Shown: positions 29,347 through 38,494, numbered from the stretch's first letter. The stretch is DNA of 64,000 nucleotides from Actinomycetota bacterium (GCA_040757835.1 JBFLWJ010000001.1:332735-396734); one strand, 5' to 3'. The notes: a model not told the origin generated them from the letters alone. A program made the numbers and translations.

Positions 29347-31082
29347 AAAAAAGACTCGAGGATGGCGCGAGCGGCCTCCTGCGGGCCGAGCATCTCGTAA
29401 CCGCTAATGCCCAGCCTCGTCCGCAAGGTTCCGATGCGGACCCCCGATGCGAGCAGGCGCTCGAAGAAATACTTCGCGACAGCGTCGTGTTCGCGGCGTT
29501 TCTGCGCGGCGCCGAAGGGATTGGCAAAATAGGAGTGCACCAGGCCCTTTTCATCGGTGGTGCCTTTGGCCATTCGGGCGCCGCTCTCGAAAACGGGCAG
29601 GGCCTCCTCGATGGTGGAGAAGAACTCCAGGATGGGGTGGTCCTCGTCGACCTCTTCGTAGTTGTTGGCATAGAGGAGCGCGTCAACGGTGTGCCCGCGC
29701 GTGATGTAACCGTACTCCGTAATGGGGATGACGACCCTGGCGTTGACCATTTGCGGGTTCATGAATATCGAGCGGTCCACCTCGGAATACGCGTAACCGG
29801 GCTGCAGGTCGTCGAGGCGTACGAAGGCACCTATCTCGGTGCCGTAAGCAAGCACGCGCCCGGAGTTGTCGCTTCCCAACACTCCCATGTCGTCGAAGAC
29901 CACGCGCATGTCCACGTTTTCCTCGCCCGCCATGACCCGGAAGGCCTCCAGCGTCTCGGACTTGCCCGCGCCGCTGTCTCCCACGATGATGATGTTCGCT
30001 TCCCTGCCCGAACTTATGCGTATGTGGGCCATGGCGCCGTGCAGGGGGAGCATGCCGCGTTTGAGCATGATCACGTTGTGCAGAGTAAGGGCGGTTTTCT
30101 TCAGGTAACCGAAGTAGTCGTGCTCCCCGGTACCGCTGACATAGGCAACTGCCAGGTTGTGTTCGTTGTCCTCGTGATAGAAGGTCTCGTCTTCCGGGAG
30201 CCCCGCGGCCTCGCCGCCAAAGACCAGGATGCCGTCGGGGGTGCCGGAGTGTATCTCTTCGCCTGACATCATCTCGAAAAGGTTGCACAGGCTGATCCCC
30301 AGGTGCAGGAAGGTCGCCTGGAAGAAGATGAATATGCGCAGCAGCCCCACCCTGGCAGGATAGCAGTACCAGTCGCCCTGCAGTCCTGCGAGGAAGCGCA
30401 GCGGGTTCTCTTCAAGCTCCCTTATGGCCCCCCTGCGGAAGTTGCTGTGCGGGTAGAGTATTAGCGGTGGTTCGATGACGACCAGTTGGATGAAGGGGAT
30501 GTCCGCTAACGCCCCATAAGGCTGAGGCGGGCAGTCCCAGGGTATCCTCTCTATGAGCGCCCCCGCGCCGGCGCCGCTGGGCAGCTGGCGGTAAACCCGG
30601 GGGAGTTCGCCGCTTATATTGAATGCGATGCGGCGGTAGGTTTCGCGCACCAGCGCCTCGAAGGATTGGGCGGTCTCGATGAACCAGTTGTGGTAATCGG
30701 CGCTCATGATGTTGGCGGCCAGGTACTTCTCCTTGACAACGATATAGCGCTCCAGCTTGCGCCAGAAATTGTAGAGGTCCTCGACGATGTCGTGCAGTGC
30801 CTCGGCACCACCGATGAGGGTTGCGTGCTCGGGATGAGTGCTTGAGATGTCCTCCAAGGATCGTGCGGAAAGCAGGGTGAGCAGGGAGACCAGGGCCGTT
30901 GCGTCCACCTTGTCCTCCGTGATGGCCAGCAGTCCACGATCGAGCAGGAAGCGGTAAAGCCCCGAATCCTTTGCCGCGAGGCCATCGATGTAGGAACGCA
31001 GTATGTCCGCGAAGAGTTCGCTGCCCAGGAGCTCTACGGGGGTGCGGCAGAGGTCTTGCGCGGAAAGGATGACCTTGTGCAA
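29343..31082 (-). CDS. HPr kinase/PEP carboxykinase-like P-loop protein
   Basis: A 579-residue protein that may be annotated as PEP carboxykinase, but its P-loop GDSGAGKSET (about residues 369-378) looks more like HPr kinase. The preceding LPLHGAM strand and the following VDMRVVFDDMG fit the shared PEPCK/HPrK fold. The first ~240 residues are helical and unlike either enzyme. The end (KGLVHSYFANPFG) resembles uncharacterised Pck-like proteins. I cannot assign a reaction: it might be a kinase, a phosphotransferase or a true but atypical carboxykinase. The TTG start follows GAGGAGG. TATACT on the minus strand (complement of 31121-31126) is a probable -10. Confidence 0.75.
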   Translation of the reverse strand: MHKVILSAQDLCRTPVELLGSELFADILRSYIDGLAAKDSGLYRFLLDRGLLAITEDKVDATALVSLLTLLSARSLEDISSTHPEHATLIGGAEALHDIVEDLYNFWRKLERYIVVKEKYLAANIMSADYHNWFIETAQSFEALVRETYRRIAFNISGELPRVYRQLPSGAGAGALIERIPWDCPPQPYGALADIPFIQLVVIEPPLILYPHSNFRRGAIRELEENPLRFLAGLQGDWYCYPARVGLLRIFIFFQATFLHLGISLCNLFEMMSGEEIHSGTPDGILVFGGEAAGLPEDETFYHEDNEHNLAVAYVSGTGEHDYFGYLKKTALTLHNVIMLKRGMLPLHGAMAHIRISSGREANIIIVGDSGAGKSETLEAFRVMAGEENVDMRVVFDDMGVLGSDNSGRVLAYGTEIGAFVRLDDLQPGYAYSEVDRSIFMNPQMVNARVVIPITEYGYITRGHTVDALLYANNYEEVDEDHPILEFFSTIEEALPVFESGARMAKGTTDEKGLVHSYFANPFGAAQKRREHDAVAKYFFERLLASGVRIGTLRTRLGISGYEMLGPQEAARAILESFF

Positions 31083-31120
31083 GCGGCTAACCTCCTCGCT
31101 CGAAAGTGGTTGTAAGGGAT

Positions 31121-31126
31121 AGTATA
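31121..31126 (-). promoter_or_regulatory. -10 box for the P-loop gene
   Basis: Minus-strand TATACT, 39 bp before the start codon; the -35 is unclear. Confidence 0.4.
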
Positions 31127-31229
31127 ACCCAGCTCGTACGCCTGGCGGGAATCCGGGGTGCCGCAGGCCATGCGATACACCGGAGCAGACGGAAAGACGT
31201 CCTCGGCGCTGGCTCCGCTGCCAGGCCTG

Positions 31230-32249
31230 TCAACGGTCGGCGGCGAGGAGTATGGGGTATGGGTTGATGGCGGCGCCGCCCCCGGGGTGGACCTCGAAAT
31301 GGAGGTGGGGTGGGCCCCCCAGGGCATTGCCGGTGTCGCCCACGTAGGCGATGACCGTGCCGGCGGTGACATGGCCGGTGGCCCCGAAGCGCTGGCAGTG
31401 CATGTAGTAATAGACGTTGCCGTCGTCGCCCGCCAGGCGGACGTAGAGGCCGGCGTTCTTCCCCTCACCCTGGTTTACCGTCCCAGAGACGCAGGCGACC
31501 ATGGGCGTACCCATGGCGGCGAAGACGTCACACCCCTGGTGCAGGTGCCCCGTGCGCGGGGCATGCCAGTCGTTGGAGAAAGAGTGTGGCCCCCTCACCG
31601 GGAAGACGAAATAACCGATTATCGTCTGCACCGGCGTTCCGCCGCCCCCGGTGGTGGCCAGTAGCTGCAGTATCTCCTTGTTTACGGAGTCGAGGTAGGC
31701 CTGCTGTTCCTGCAGGGAGGTCTCCATGGCCTGGCGCTTGGCGTTTACCGACCCCAGTATCTGCCGCGAGCGCGCCTCCTGCTCCTCCAGGGAGCGCTGG
31801 CGTTCGCTTATCTCCTCGCGCAGGCGCTTGAACTCATCGAAGATCTCGAAATCGCGGTTGCCGATGTAGGAGAAGAAGTCGTAGCGGGTCAGGAAGTCGT
31901 CCAGGCTGGTGGACTCCAGGAGGACCTCCAGCGAGGAGACCTCGCCGGACTTGTAGATGGAGCGCAAGCGCTCGTGGAGGATGGTGCGCGCCCGCTTGTA
32001 ATCGTTCTGCGCCTTCTCCAGCTGTTCGCGGTTGATCTCGACCTCGGAGCGGATGGACTCGTATTCGCTTAGGGCCGTGTTGTACTCCTGGGCCAGCTGC
32101 TGTGATTCGGCCTTCATGGCCTCGATCTGTTGCCTGACCTTATCGGCCTCCGCCTGTTTCTCCTCCAGGGTTGCGGAGAACGCGGACACGGGAAAGGCCG
32201 CTGCCAGCAACACGATGAGCGTCCCCGCGACCATTGCTTTCCTGGACAT
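31230..32249 (-). CDS. Secreted murein hydrolase activator: coiled coil plus M23 peptidase domain
   Basis: Exported cell-wall protein of about 339 residues, EnvC/NlpD-like in layout. A signal peptide (MSRKAMVAGTLIVLLAAAF, then PVSAFSA) leads into a long coiled coil (about 25-200, with heptads such as EEKQAEADKVRQQIEAMKAE). A C-terminal LytM/M23 domain follows. The zinc motifs look complete: HLHQGCDVFA (H..D), YYMHC and HLHFEVH. It may therefore be an active endopeptidase rather than only an activator. Possible starts are ATG 32249 (used), GTG 32258 and TTG 32273. Confidence 0.88.
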   Translation of the reverse strand: MSRKAMVAGTLIVLLAAAFPVSAFSATLEEKQAEADKVRQQIEAMKAESQQLAQEYNTALSEYESIRSEVEINREQLEKAQNDYKRARTILHERLRSIYKSGEVSSLEVLLESTSLDDFLTRYDFFSYIGNRDFEIFDEFKRLREEISERQRSLEEQEARSRQILGSVNAKRQAMETSLQEQQAYLDSVNKEILQLLATTGGGGTPVQTIIGYFVFPVRGPHSFSNDWHAPRTGHLHQGCDVFAAMGTPMVACVSGTVNQGEGKNAGLYVRLAGDDGNVYYYMHCQRFGATGHVTAGTVIAYVGDTGNALGGPPHLHFEVHPGGGAAINPYPILLAADR

Positions 32250-32353
32250 CCTCGCCACCGTCCGACCTCTCAACCTAATACTATTGTCCTTAGAGGCTCT
32301 TGCGGGCGTTTTTGTTCAGCATAATTAATATATCATGCCTTTCGGGCTGTACC

Positions 32354-32374
32354 TTTAACATGTTTGTTGTTAAA
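32354..32374. promoter_or_regulatory. Dyad in an AT-rich intergenic island
   Basis: TTTAACA (32354-32360) and TGTTAAA (32368-32374) form an inverted repeat with a 7-bp spacer. They lie within an AT-rich stretch (about 32325-32425) between the divergent M23 and ABC genes. A regulator site or the divergent promoters are plausible. Confidence 0.4.
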
Positions 32375-32459
32375 ATAATCTAAAGTTATTAAATCATATT
32401 TATGATGATAAAGTCAATTTCTGAGAATTTTGTGGAGGGGCAGGGCGGTCGCCCGCATC

Positions 32460-32468
32460 TGCTACAAT
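32460..32468 (+). promoter_or_regulatory. Extended -10 promoter of the ABC transporter operon
   Basis: TGCTACAAT, with the -10 TACAAT at 32463-32468, 34 bp before the GTG start. Confidence 0.55.
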
Positions 32469-32502
32469 CTGATCTCCGGGGAGCAGTGGTGGAGGAAAGC
32501 GT

Positions 32503-33414
32503 GTGATCTCTGTAAGAGGCCTCAGCAAGGAGTTCGACGGGTTCAAGGCGCTTGACGGCGTTTCCCTGGATGTCGACAGAGGCGAGACCTTCGGCCTGAT
32601 CGGCCCCAACGGGGCCGGCAAGACCACCCTTGTCCGCATCCTGACGGGACAGACGGCCCCCAGCGGGGGAGAGATACTCCTCGATGGCGAAATGGTCGAT
32701 CCCCGCGAGGACCGCTACCGGCTGCGCATCGGGCTCGTCCCCCAGGAACCCGCCTTCTACGGCCGCCTCACGGCACACGAGAACCTGGCCCTGCTGGCCG
32801 GGCTCCATGGCATCTCCAGGGAGGATTCGGCGGAAAGGGTGGCGGAGCTGCTGGCGTGGGCAGGCCTGGAGGGGCACGCCGCGAAGCAGGTCAGGTTCTT
32901 CTCTCGCGGCATGCAGCAGCGGTTGAGCCTGGCCATGGGCCTGGTGCACCGGCCTGAACTCATCTATATGGACGAACCCACCTCCGGGCTGGACCCGGAG
33001 GCGCGGCTTTCCCTGTGGGACCTTATCCTGCGCCTGGCGGAGGAAGGGCGGTCGATCCTGCTCACCACGCACAACATGGAGGAGGCGGACCGCATCTGCG
33101 ACCGGGTGGCCATCCTCATCGGAGGGAGCCTGCGGGAGGAAGGCACGCCCGTGCACATCAAGGGACTGCTTGGGACCGACCGGGTGGAGGCGGTGATGCT
33201 CGCGGACCGCTCCTCCGATATGGACGCTCTCTGCGAACGCCTGGGCCTGGCCTGGAAAAAGGAGGGGGAGACGGTGATCATCACCGGCCCGGAGCTGCCG
33301 GACAAGCTGCCGGAGATCGCCTCCGGCCTGGCGGGCGCGGTGCGCAACCTACACTACCGCGAGGTCACGCTGGAGGACGCCTTTCTCCGCTTCATGCACG
33401 AGGTAAAGACATGA
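32503..33414 (+). CDS. ABC transporter ATP-binding protein
   Basis: ATPase subunit (303 residues) of an ABC-2 exporter. Walker A GPNGAGKTTLV, signature FSRGMQQRLSLAMGL (a variant of LSGGQ), Walker B LIYMDEPTSGLDP and the switch His in LLTTHNMEEADR are all present. The C-terminal ~80 residues form the usual DrrA/CcmA-type extension. The GTG start lies behind GGAGGAAAGC. The gene overlaps the permease gene by ATGA at 33411-33414. Such pairs export drugs, lipids or polysaccharides; the cargo here is unknown. Confidence 0.93.
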   Translation: MISVRGLSKEFDGFKALDGVSLDVDRGETFGLIGPNGAGKTTLVRILTGQTAPSGGEILLDGEMVDPREDRYRLRIGLVPQEPAFYGRLTAHENLALLAGLHGISREDSAERVAELLAWAGLEGHAAKQVRFFSRGMQQRLSLAMGLVHRPELIYMDEPTSGLDPEARLSLWDLILRLAEEGRSILLTTHNMEEADRICDRVAILIGGSLREEGTPVHIKGLLGTDRVEAVMLADRSSDMDALCERLGLAWKKEGETVIITGPELPDKLPEIASGLAGAVRNLHYREVTLEDAFLRFMHEVKT

Positions 33415-35105
33415 AGGGCATGAAGGCGCTCTTCCTCAAGGACTGGAAGCTCATCTACCGCAACCGCCTGCTCTTCGCGGTGCTCATCATCTACCCGTTC
33501 ATCATCATGGGCGTCATCGGCGCGGCCTTCTCGGGCGTCGGCCGCCCGGTCCCCATCGCCCTGGTGAACCTGGACAGCGCCGATGCCGGAGAGATCGCCT
33601 GGACGGGCGTGAAGACCGCGGAAGCGGAGGGGCTGGAGCGGCGCTTCCGCCGGCGGGGCGTAAGGGCAAACGAGTACGCGGATGGGGAGGAGGCGGTGGC
33701 GTCCCTCGCGGCCGGGCAGGTGAATTCACTGCTGGCAGTGGCCACCGAAGGCGGGGCGCCGCGGTGGCTGGGGGCGGAGCTCACAGCCGAGGAGATCGCC
33801 GCGACCCTGCTCGACCTGGAGAGCGAGGCGGACGAATGGCACGAATACGCAACCGCGGGAGAGGCCACGTCATCGCTGCGGGAGGGGCGCGACACGGTGC
33901 TCTTCGCGGTGCCTGAGGAGGAATACCCCTACCTGGGGGAGACCATATGGCTGGAGGACCAGAACTTCGATGCCCTCGGGCTGGTGACGGAGTTCGGGCA
34001 GGACGTGACGGAGATAGAGGTCTTTGCATCCGGGGAGGAGGCCAGGGAGGCCCTGCGGCAGGGGAGGGCGGACGCGGTGATCGTGCTGCCGCGCGGTTTC
34101 GTGCATTCCCTGAAGACCCTGGACGAGGTGGCGCAGGTTCCGGTGATCATCGACCAGTCAAACCTGGTCAAGGCGGAGTTCGCCGAGACGAGCATCCGCG
34201 GTTTCCTCTCCCGCATCAAGGATGGGGTGGTGGAGAACAAGACGGAGGCGGTGGTGGCCGGGCTCTACGTTCTGGTGAGCGGGGGCGATTTCTTCGGCAC
34301 CGAGGTGGTGGGCCTGCAGCAGATCAGGGACAACCTGCTGGAGTTAAACGAGGCCCTGGCGGACCGCCCCGACCTGCAGGAGAAGGTCGAGGTGGGGATA
34401 GACCTCGCCGATACGGTGATCGGGGATATCGAGGAGGCGGCGGCATACCTGCGGGGGACGGCACTTCCCATTGCGCTGGAGGTGTCGTCCGTCGCGGGAC
34501 GTCCACTGTCGGCCAAGGACGCGGTGGTGCCCTCCCTCATCGCGCTCTCCATCCTCTGGACCGGCGTGCTCTGCGGGGCCATCCTCATGGTCGTGGAATA
34601 CGAGGAGGGCATGCGCACCAGGCTGGGACTGACCGAGATGGGGCCGTTGTCCCTGGTGGGCTCGAAGCTGCTGCTGGCCACCGCGGTGGTCTTCGTGCAG
34701 TCGGCGGTGATGCTGGCGCTCGCGGTGGCCGTCTTCGGCGCGTTCTCTTCCAATGCGCCGCTGTCTCTGCTGATCATCGCCGCGGCCTCTTTTTCCTGCA
34801 TCGGGATTGGCCTGGTCATCGCCGCCTTCGCCCGACAGGTGGCGGCAGCGGTGATCCTCAGCGTGCTGGTGTGCTTCCCGCTCATCTTCATGACCGGGGT
34901 GGTGTTCCCCCTCTCGCAGATGCCGGCCTTCATGCAGTGGATCGCCAGGGCCATACCTCTCACCTATGCCGTCGAGGCCCTGGCGGGGGTGATGCTCAGG
35001 GGGGAGACGCTGGCCGATGTCCTCTGGCAACTGGTAGCGCTGGCCGCCTTCGGGGCGGGCCTGCTAACCCTGGGCTCCATCCTGGTCCGGAGGAGGTCGA
35101 TCTGA
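33411..35105 (+). CDS. ABC-2 type permease
   Basis: Membrane subunit (564 residues) partnered with the ATPase just upstream. The ATG at 33411 overlaps the ATPase stop; the longer open frame from 33015 is a shadow of the ATPase gene. One helix near residues 20-42 is followed by a large extracytoplasmic domain (about 45-365), then five helices (about 368-560) of the ABC-2 membrane fold. The big domain after helix 1 is typical of YhgE/Pip-like or ABC2_membrane_3 exporters. Confidence 0.9.
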   Translation: MKGMKALFLKDWKLIYRNRLLFAVLIIYPFIIMGVIGAAFSGVGRPVPIALVNLDSADAGEIAWTGVKTAEAEGLERRFRRRGVRANEYADGEEAVASLAAGQVNSLLAVATEGGAPRWLGAELTAEEIAATLLDLESEADEWHEYATAGEATSSLREGRDTVLFAVPEEEYPYLGETIWLEDQNFDALGLVTEFGQDVTEIEVFASGEEAREALRQGRADAVIVLPRGFVHSLKTLDEVAQVPVIIDQSNLVKAEFAETSIRGFLSRIKDGVVENKTEAVVAGLYVLVSGGDFFGTEVVGLQQIRDNLLELNEALADRPDLQEKVEVGIDLADTVIGDIEEAAAYLRGTALPIALEVSSVAGRPLSAKDAVVPSLIALSILWTGVLCGAILMVVEYEEGMRTRLGLTEMGPLSLVGSKLLLATAVVFVQSAVMLALAVAVFGAFSSNAPLSLLIIAAASFSCIGIGLVIAAFARQVAAAVILSVLVCFPLIFMTGVVFPLSQMPAFMQWIARAIPLTYAVEALAGVMLRGETLADVLWQLVALAAFGAGLLTLGSILVRRRSI

Positions 35106-35169
35106 AACCGTCCGCGCGAGCGCGAGGCGCCGGACGCCCGCGCGCGCTCCGAGGAGAGAGGACTGAGTG

Positions 35170-35628
35170 ATGCTCGCACACATCGATACACGCGGCCTGA
35201 GGCTGCATTCCCGTATTCCGTTCCCGCTCAACCTGCTCGGGAGCAAGTACGAGTACGTGGCCATGAAGGTCCCGGGGCATCTCACCGATGCAGAATGGAT
35301 CTATCGCTCACGCACCGCGGTCCCGCACGCTGCATGCCGCCGCGTAACCAGTTCAAAAAAGAGGGACCGGATGTTCAGCCGGGGATACCATCATGCGGTG
35401 ATCGATCCAGAGCTGTGCGTGGGGCCGGAGGCGTGTTCCCTGGACCGCCGCTCCCGCTGCTTCTTCGCGGCCATCGAGGTGCGCGACGGCAAGGCATACG
35501 CCGATGCTGGGAAGTGCCACGGTTGCGGACGGCGCTTCCTTTACTGCCCGTCCGGTGCGGCGCAGCCGGTAAGAAGAGAGCATCACGACATCGCGTATTG
35601 CGCCCCGGACCTTCTGGGATACGAGTGA
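35170..35628 (+). CDS. Degenerate ferredoxin-like protein
   Basis: 152 residues; ATG at 35170 behind GAGGAGAGAGG. The C-terminal half looks like a two-cluster ferredoxin that has lost ligands. The first site reads CVGPEAC then RSRC, so the second Cys is replaced by Pro and the spacing is widened. The second site reads CHGCGRRFLYC, where the third Cys is Arg. The N-terminal ~75 residues are unfamiliar. It may be a decayed ferredoxin, a protein binding a 3Fe or mononuclear site, or a non-redox relative. It sits between the exporter and paaK. Confidence 0.55.
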   Translation: MLAHIDTRGLRLHSRIPFPLNLLGSKYEYVAMKVPGHLTDAEWIYRSRTAVPHAACRRVTSSKKRDRMFSRGYHHAVIDPELCVGPEACSLDRRSRCFFAAIEVRDGKAYADAGKCHGCGRRFLYCPSGAAQPVRREHHDIAYCAPDLLGYE

Positions 35629-35667
35629 AGACGCGTCCCGACCGATTGCCGGGGCGCCGATGCCATA

Positions 35668-35676
35668 TGTTAAAAT
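35668..35676 (+). promoter_or_regulatory. Extended -10 promoter of paaK
   Basis: TGTTAAAAT, with the -10 TAAAAT at 35671-35676, 37 bp before the ATG. Confidence 0.5.
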
Positions 35677-35712
35677 TACCCTGAGTTTCAGCCGTGGAAA
35701 GAGGGGAGAGCG

Positions 35713-37011
35713 ATGGATCATTTCAACGAGGTGGAGACCTGGGAGCGGGGACGCCTGGAACAGCTCCAGCTGGAGCGCCTGGGCGCGACCGTCGACCGTC
35801 TTTACGAGAAGGTGCCGTTCTACCGCGGCAGGCTGGAGGAAGCGGGGTTCAAGCCGGGCGACATCAAGAGCCTGGACGATCTCCGGGAACTCCCGTTCAC
35901 GTACAAGGACGACCTGAGAGACAACTATCCGTTCGGGCTCTTCTCGGTACCCATGCGGGACATCGTCAGGATACACGCCTCATCGGGCACCACGGGACAG
36001 TCCACCGTGGTCGGCTATACCGCGGGGGATATAGCGGTCTGGGCGGACCTGGTGGCGCGCACCATCGTCGCGGCGGGAGGGACGCCCGATGATATTGTCC
36101 ACGTCTCCTACGGCTACGGCCTCTTCACCGGCGGGCTGGGGCTGCATTACGGGGTCGAGCGGCTGGGAGCCACCGCCTTGCCCATGTCCGGCGGCAACAC
36201 CAAGCGCCAGGTGCGGATGATGGTCGATTTCGGCAGCACCATCCTCTGCTGCACCCCCTCCTACGCCCTGAACATCGCGGAGGTCATGCGGGAGATGGGC
36301 GTGGGGCGGGAGGAGATCAAGCTGAAGGCGGCCATCCTGGGTGCGGAGCCGTGGTCGGACGAGATGCGCCGCCAGATCGAGGACGAACTGAAGATATCCG
36401 CCCATGACATCTACGGGCTCTCCGAGGTGGTAGGCCCGGGCGTGTCCATAGAGTGTTCCGAGAAGAACGGGCTGCATATCTTCGAGGACTCCTTCATCCC
36501 TGAGATCATCGATCCCCAGAGCGGCAGGACGCTGCCACCGGGAGAAAAAGGGGAGCTGGTCTTCACCAACATCAACAAGGAGGGGCTGGCCCTGATCCGC
36601 TACCGCACCCGCGACATCTCAAGGATGCTTGTCGAGCCCTGCCCCTGCGGGCGCACCCACGTGCGCATGGAGAGGGTGACGGGACGCACCGACGACATGC
36701 TGATCATCAGGGGGGTAAACGTCTTCCCCTCCCAGGTGGAGATGGTGCTTATGCAGGTGCCGGGGCTGAGCCCCCACTACCAGCTGGTGGTGGACCGCGT
36801 CGACAACCTGGACGTACTGGAGGTACAGGTGGAGGTCTCGCCGGAGGTCTTCTCCGATGAGATCAAGCAACTGGAGGTGCTGGAGAAAAGGATACGCGAT
36901 GAGGTGCAGAGCTATCTCGGCGTGGGGGTGAGGGTGCGCCTCATGGAGCCGCGTTCCATCCAGAGGAGCGAGGGGAAAGCGGTCAGGGTCATAGACAACA
37001 GGAAGATCTAG
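35713..37011 (+). CDS. paaK: Phenylacetate-CoA ligase family enzyme
   Basis: Adenylate-forming ligase (432 residues) activating an aryl acid such as phenylacetate with ATP and CoA. The phosphate-binding loop is [16 protein letters not shown] (about residue 92). [17 protein letters not shown] and [18 protein letters not shown] mark the C-terminal lid. The next gene encodes an ACT-domain protein, the usual partner of anaerobic paaK genes next to indolepyruvate oxidoreductases, although no iorAB is within the window. Eleven bases separate the two genes. In such bacteria the enzyme likely works in aromatic amino-acid fermentation. Confidence 0.92.
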   Translation: MDHFNEVETWERGRLEQLQLERLGATVDRLYEKVPFYRGRLEEAGFKPGDIKSLDDLRELPFTYKDDLRDNYPFGLFSVPMRDIVRIHASSGTTGQSTVVGYTAGDIAVWADLVARTIVAAGGTPDDIVHVSYGYGLFTGGLGLHYGVERLGATALPMSGGNTKRQVRMMVDFGSTILCCTPSYALNIAEVMREMGVGREEIKLKAAILGAEPWSDEMRRQIEDELKISAHDIYGLSEVVGPGVSIECSEKNGLHIFEDSFIPEIIDPQSGRTLPPGEKGELVFTNINKEGLALIRYRTRDISRMLVEPCPCGRTHVRMERVTGRTDDMLIIRGVNVFPSQVEMVLMQVPGLSPHYQLVVDRVDNLDVLEVQVEVSPEVFSDEIKQLEVLEKRIRDEVQSYLGVGVRVRLMEPRSIQRSEGKAVRVIDNRKI

Positions 37012-37022
37012 GAGGTTGCGGG

Positions 37023-37454
37023 GTGAAGGTAAGACAGGTTTCCGTGTTCCTCGAGAATAAATCGGGCCGGCTTTACGAGGTGTGCAAACGCCTGGCGGAG
37101 ACGGGCGTCAATATCAGGGCCCTCTCAATCGCCGAGACCGCCGACTACGGCGTGCTCCGGCTCATCGTAAGCAATCCCGACCTGGCCATGCGGGCCATGG
37201 CGGAGAGCGGTTTTACCGTGAGCGAGACCGAGGTCATCGCGGTCGAGGTGCCGGACGAGCCCGGTGGCCTCGCGGGGGTCCTGGGACCGCTCTATGAAGG
37301 CAACGTCAACATCGAGTACCTCTACTGCTTCGTCGAGAAGAGCGGGCAGAGCGCCATCGTGGTGTTCAGGGTCGAGCAACTGGACGCGGCCATCCGCGCC
37401 CTGCAGGGTGGCGGGTATACGGTCATGCGCGAAGAAGACGTCTACCGTATCTGA
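37023..37454 (+). CDS. Tandem ACT-domain protein
   Basis: 143-residue regulatory protein with two ACT domains (about 1-68 and 70-143): QVSVFLENKSGRLYEVCKRL begins the first and VPDEPGGLAGVLGPLYEGN the second. ACT domains bind amino acids; this type is usually next to paaK and may sense aromatic or branched-chain amino acids. The GTG start lies behind AGGAGGTTGCGG. Part of the paaK operon, 11 bp downstream. Confidence 0.9.
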   Translation: MKVRQVSVFLENKSGRLYEVCKRLAETGVNIRALSIAETADYGVLRLIVSNPDLAMRAMAESGFTVSETEVIAVEVPDEPGGLAGVLGPLYEGNVNIEYLYCFVEKSGQSAIVVFRVEQLDAAIRALQGGGYTVMREEDVYRI

Positions 37455-37477
37455 CGCGAAGCAGGGAGGAGACGGAG

Positions 37478-37897
37478 ATGCCGCTTCATACCACAATGCT
37501 GGAGTTCTCAACCCAGGGGGACTCGGACATCATCGACATCACCCACCGGGTCCAGGAAGAGCTCTCTGGCTCGCCCTTCAGCGACGGCCTGGTGACCGTT
37601 TTCGTTCCCGGCTCCACCGGCGGCGTGACAACCCTGGAGTTCGAGCCGGGGCTGGCGCGGGGCCTCGAGGAGGCCTTCGAGCACCTTGCGCTGCGGGATG
37701 CGGCATATCATCATGACCGCGCATCGAAGGACGGAAACGGCCACTCGCACGTACGGGCGTCCCTGGCCGGGCCCTCGCTCAGCGTGCCCTTCAAGGACCG
37801 GCGGCTAACCCTGGGGACGTGGCAGCAGATCGCTTTCGTGGACTTCGACAGTCGCCCCCGCAGACGGGTCCTGATCCTCCAGATCATGGGGGAATAG
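37478..37897 (+). CDS. YjbQ family (UPF0047) protein
   Basis: 139 residues matching the secondary thiamine-phosphate synthase / YjbQ fold. GSTGGVTTLEFEPG, NGHSHVRASLAGPSLSVPF and GTWQQIAFVDFD are typical motifs. The His residues (YHHD, GHSH) form the conserved pocket. It has been given weak thiamine-phosphate synthase activity in E. coli, and its main role is uncertain. The ATG is preceded by GGGAGGAGACGG. It lies 23 bp after the ACT gene, so probably in one operon. Confidence 0.9.
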   Translation: MPLHTTMLEFSTQGDSDIIDITHRVQEELSGSPFSDGLVTVFVPGSTGGVTTLEFEPGLARGLEEAFEHLALRDAAYHHDRASKDGNGHSHVRASLAGPSLSVPFKDRRLTLGTWQQIAFVDFDSRPRRRVLILQIMGE

Positions 37898-37911
37898 CGA
37901 AGGAGCACGCG

Positions 37912-38445
37912 ATAACGAATAAACAGGCTGGAGGCCGGCGCGGGACGAGCGTATGGAGGAGAAGGCTCTCTGCGGTCCCCTATTGGGCCTGGAGCCTCAT
38001 CTACTACACCGTGCTCCTCGTTCTCTATCGCTATCTCTTTTTTGGGTTCATTCAAGACATGCTCGAGAGGCAGACCCTCGGCCTAGCGGATACCCTCGCC
38101 CTGACCGCCGTCTTCTTCAGCTATCTCGTCCTCTGCGCCATACCGCCCTTCGTGTGGAGCAGGAGGGGTTACTACCATCCCGTCTGGAGGGGCGTTGAGT
38201 CCTTCGCCTGCTACCTCGTGGTGGCGCTGGTGCTGGGCGCCATCTTCGCGGCGAGCGGCGATGGCTCCTGGTCGGTGCTGAGCGGCATATCGGCATCGGG
38301 CGCGGCCTGGGCGCGTATCGGCTCGGTGGCGGTGCTCTTCGCCGTTTTCATCGCGGCGTCCTGGTGGGGCGGCAGGGCGGCCGCAGGCCGACGTAGGCGC
38401 GCGGCGAACAGGAGACACAGGAAGAACGGCGAAGAAGGCGCATGA
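37912..38445 (+). CDS. Four-helix membrane protein, possibly ATA-initiated
   Basis: About 177 residues with four hydrophobic segments (YWAWSLIYYTVLLVLYRY, then LALTAVFFSYLVLCAIPP, and two more) and an Arg-rich tail. No family was recognised. The frame is open upstream to a GTG at 37819, but that lies inside the yjbQ gene. No ATG, GTG or TTG lies in frame between the yjbQ stop and helix 1. GAAGGAG at 37899-37905 is 6 nt before an ATA at 37912, which I give as the likely start. A long overlap with yjbQ from 37819 is the alternative. Confidence 0.55.
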   Translation: MTNKQAGGRRGTSVWRRRLSAVPYWAWSLIYYTVLLVLYRYLFFGFIQDMLERQTLGLADTLALTAVFFSYLVLCAIPPFVWSRRGYYHPVWRGVESFACYLVVALVLGAIFAASGDGSWSVLSGISASGAAWARIGSVAVLFAVFIAASWWGGRAAAGRRRRAANRRHRKNGEEGA

Positions 38446-38494
38446 GCGATGAAGGCGCTTGCGCCGCTGTGCCCGCCTGCCTCCCGGGGGAGGT

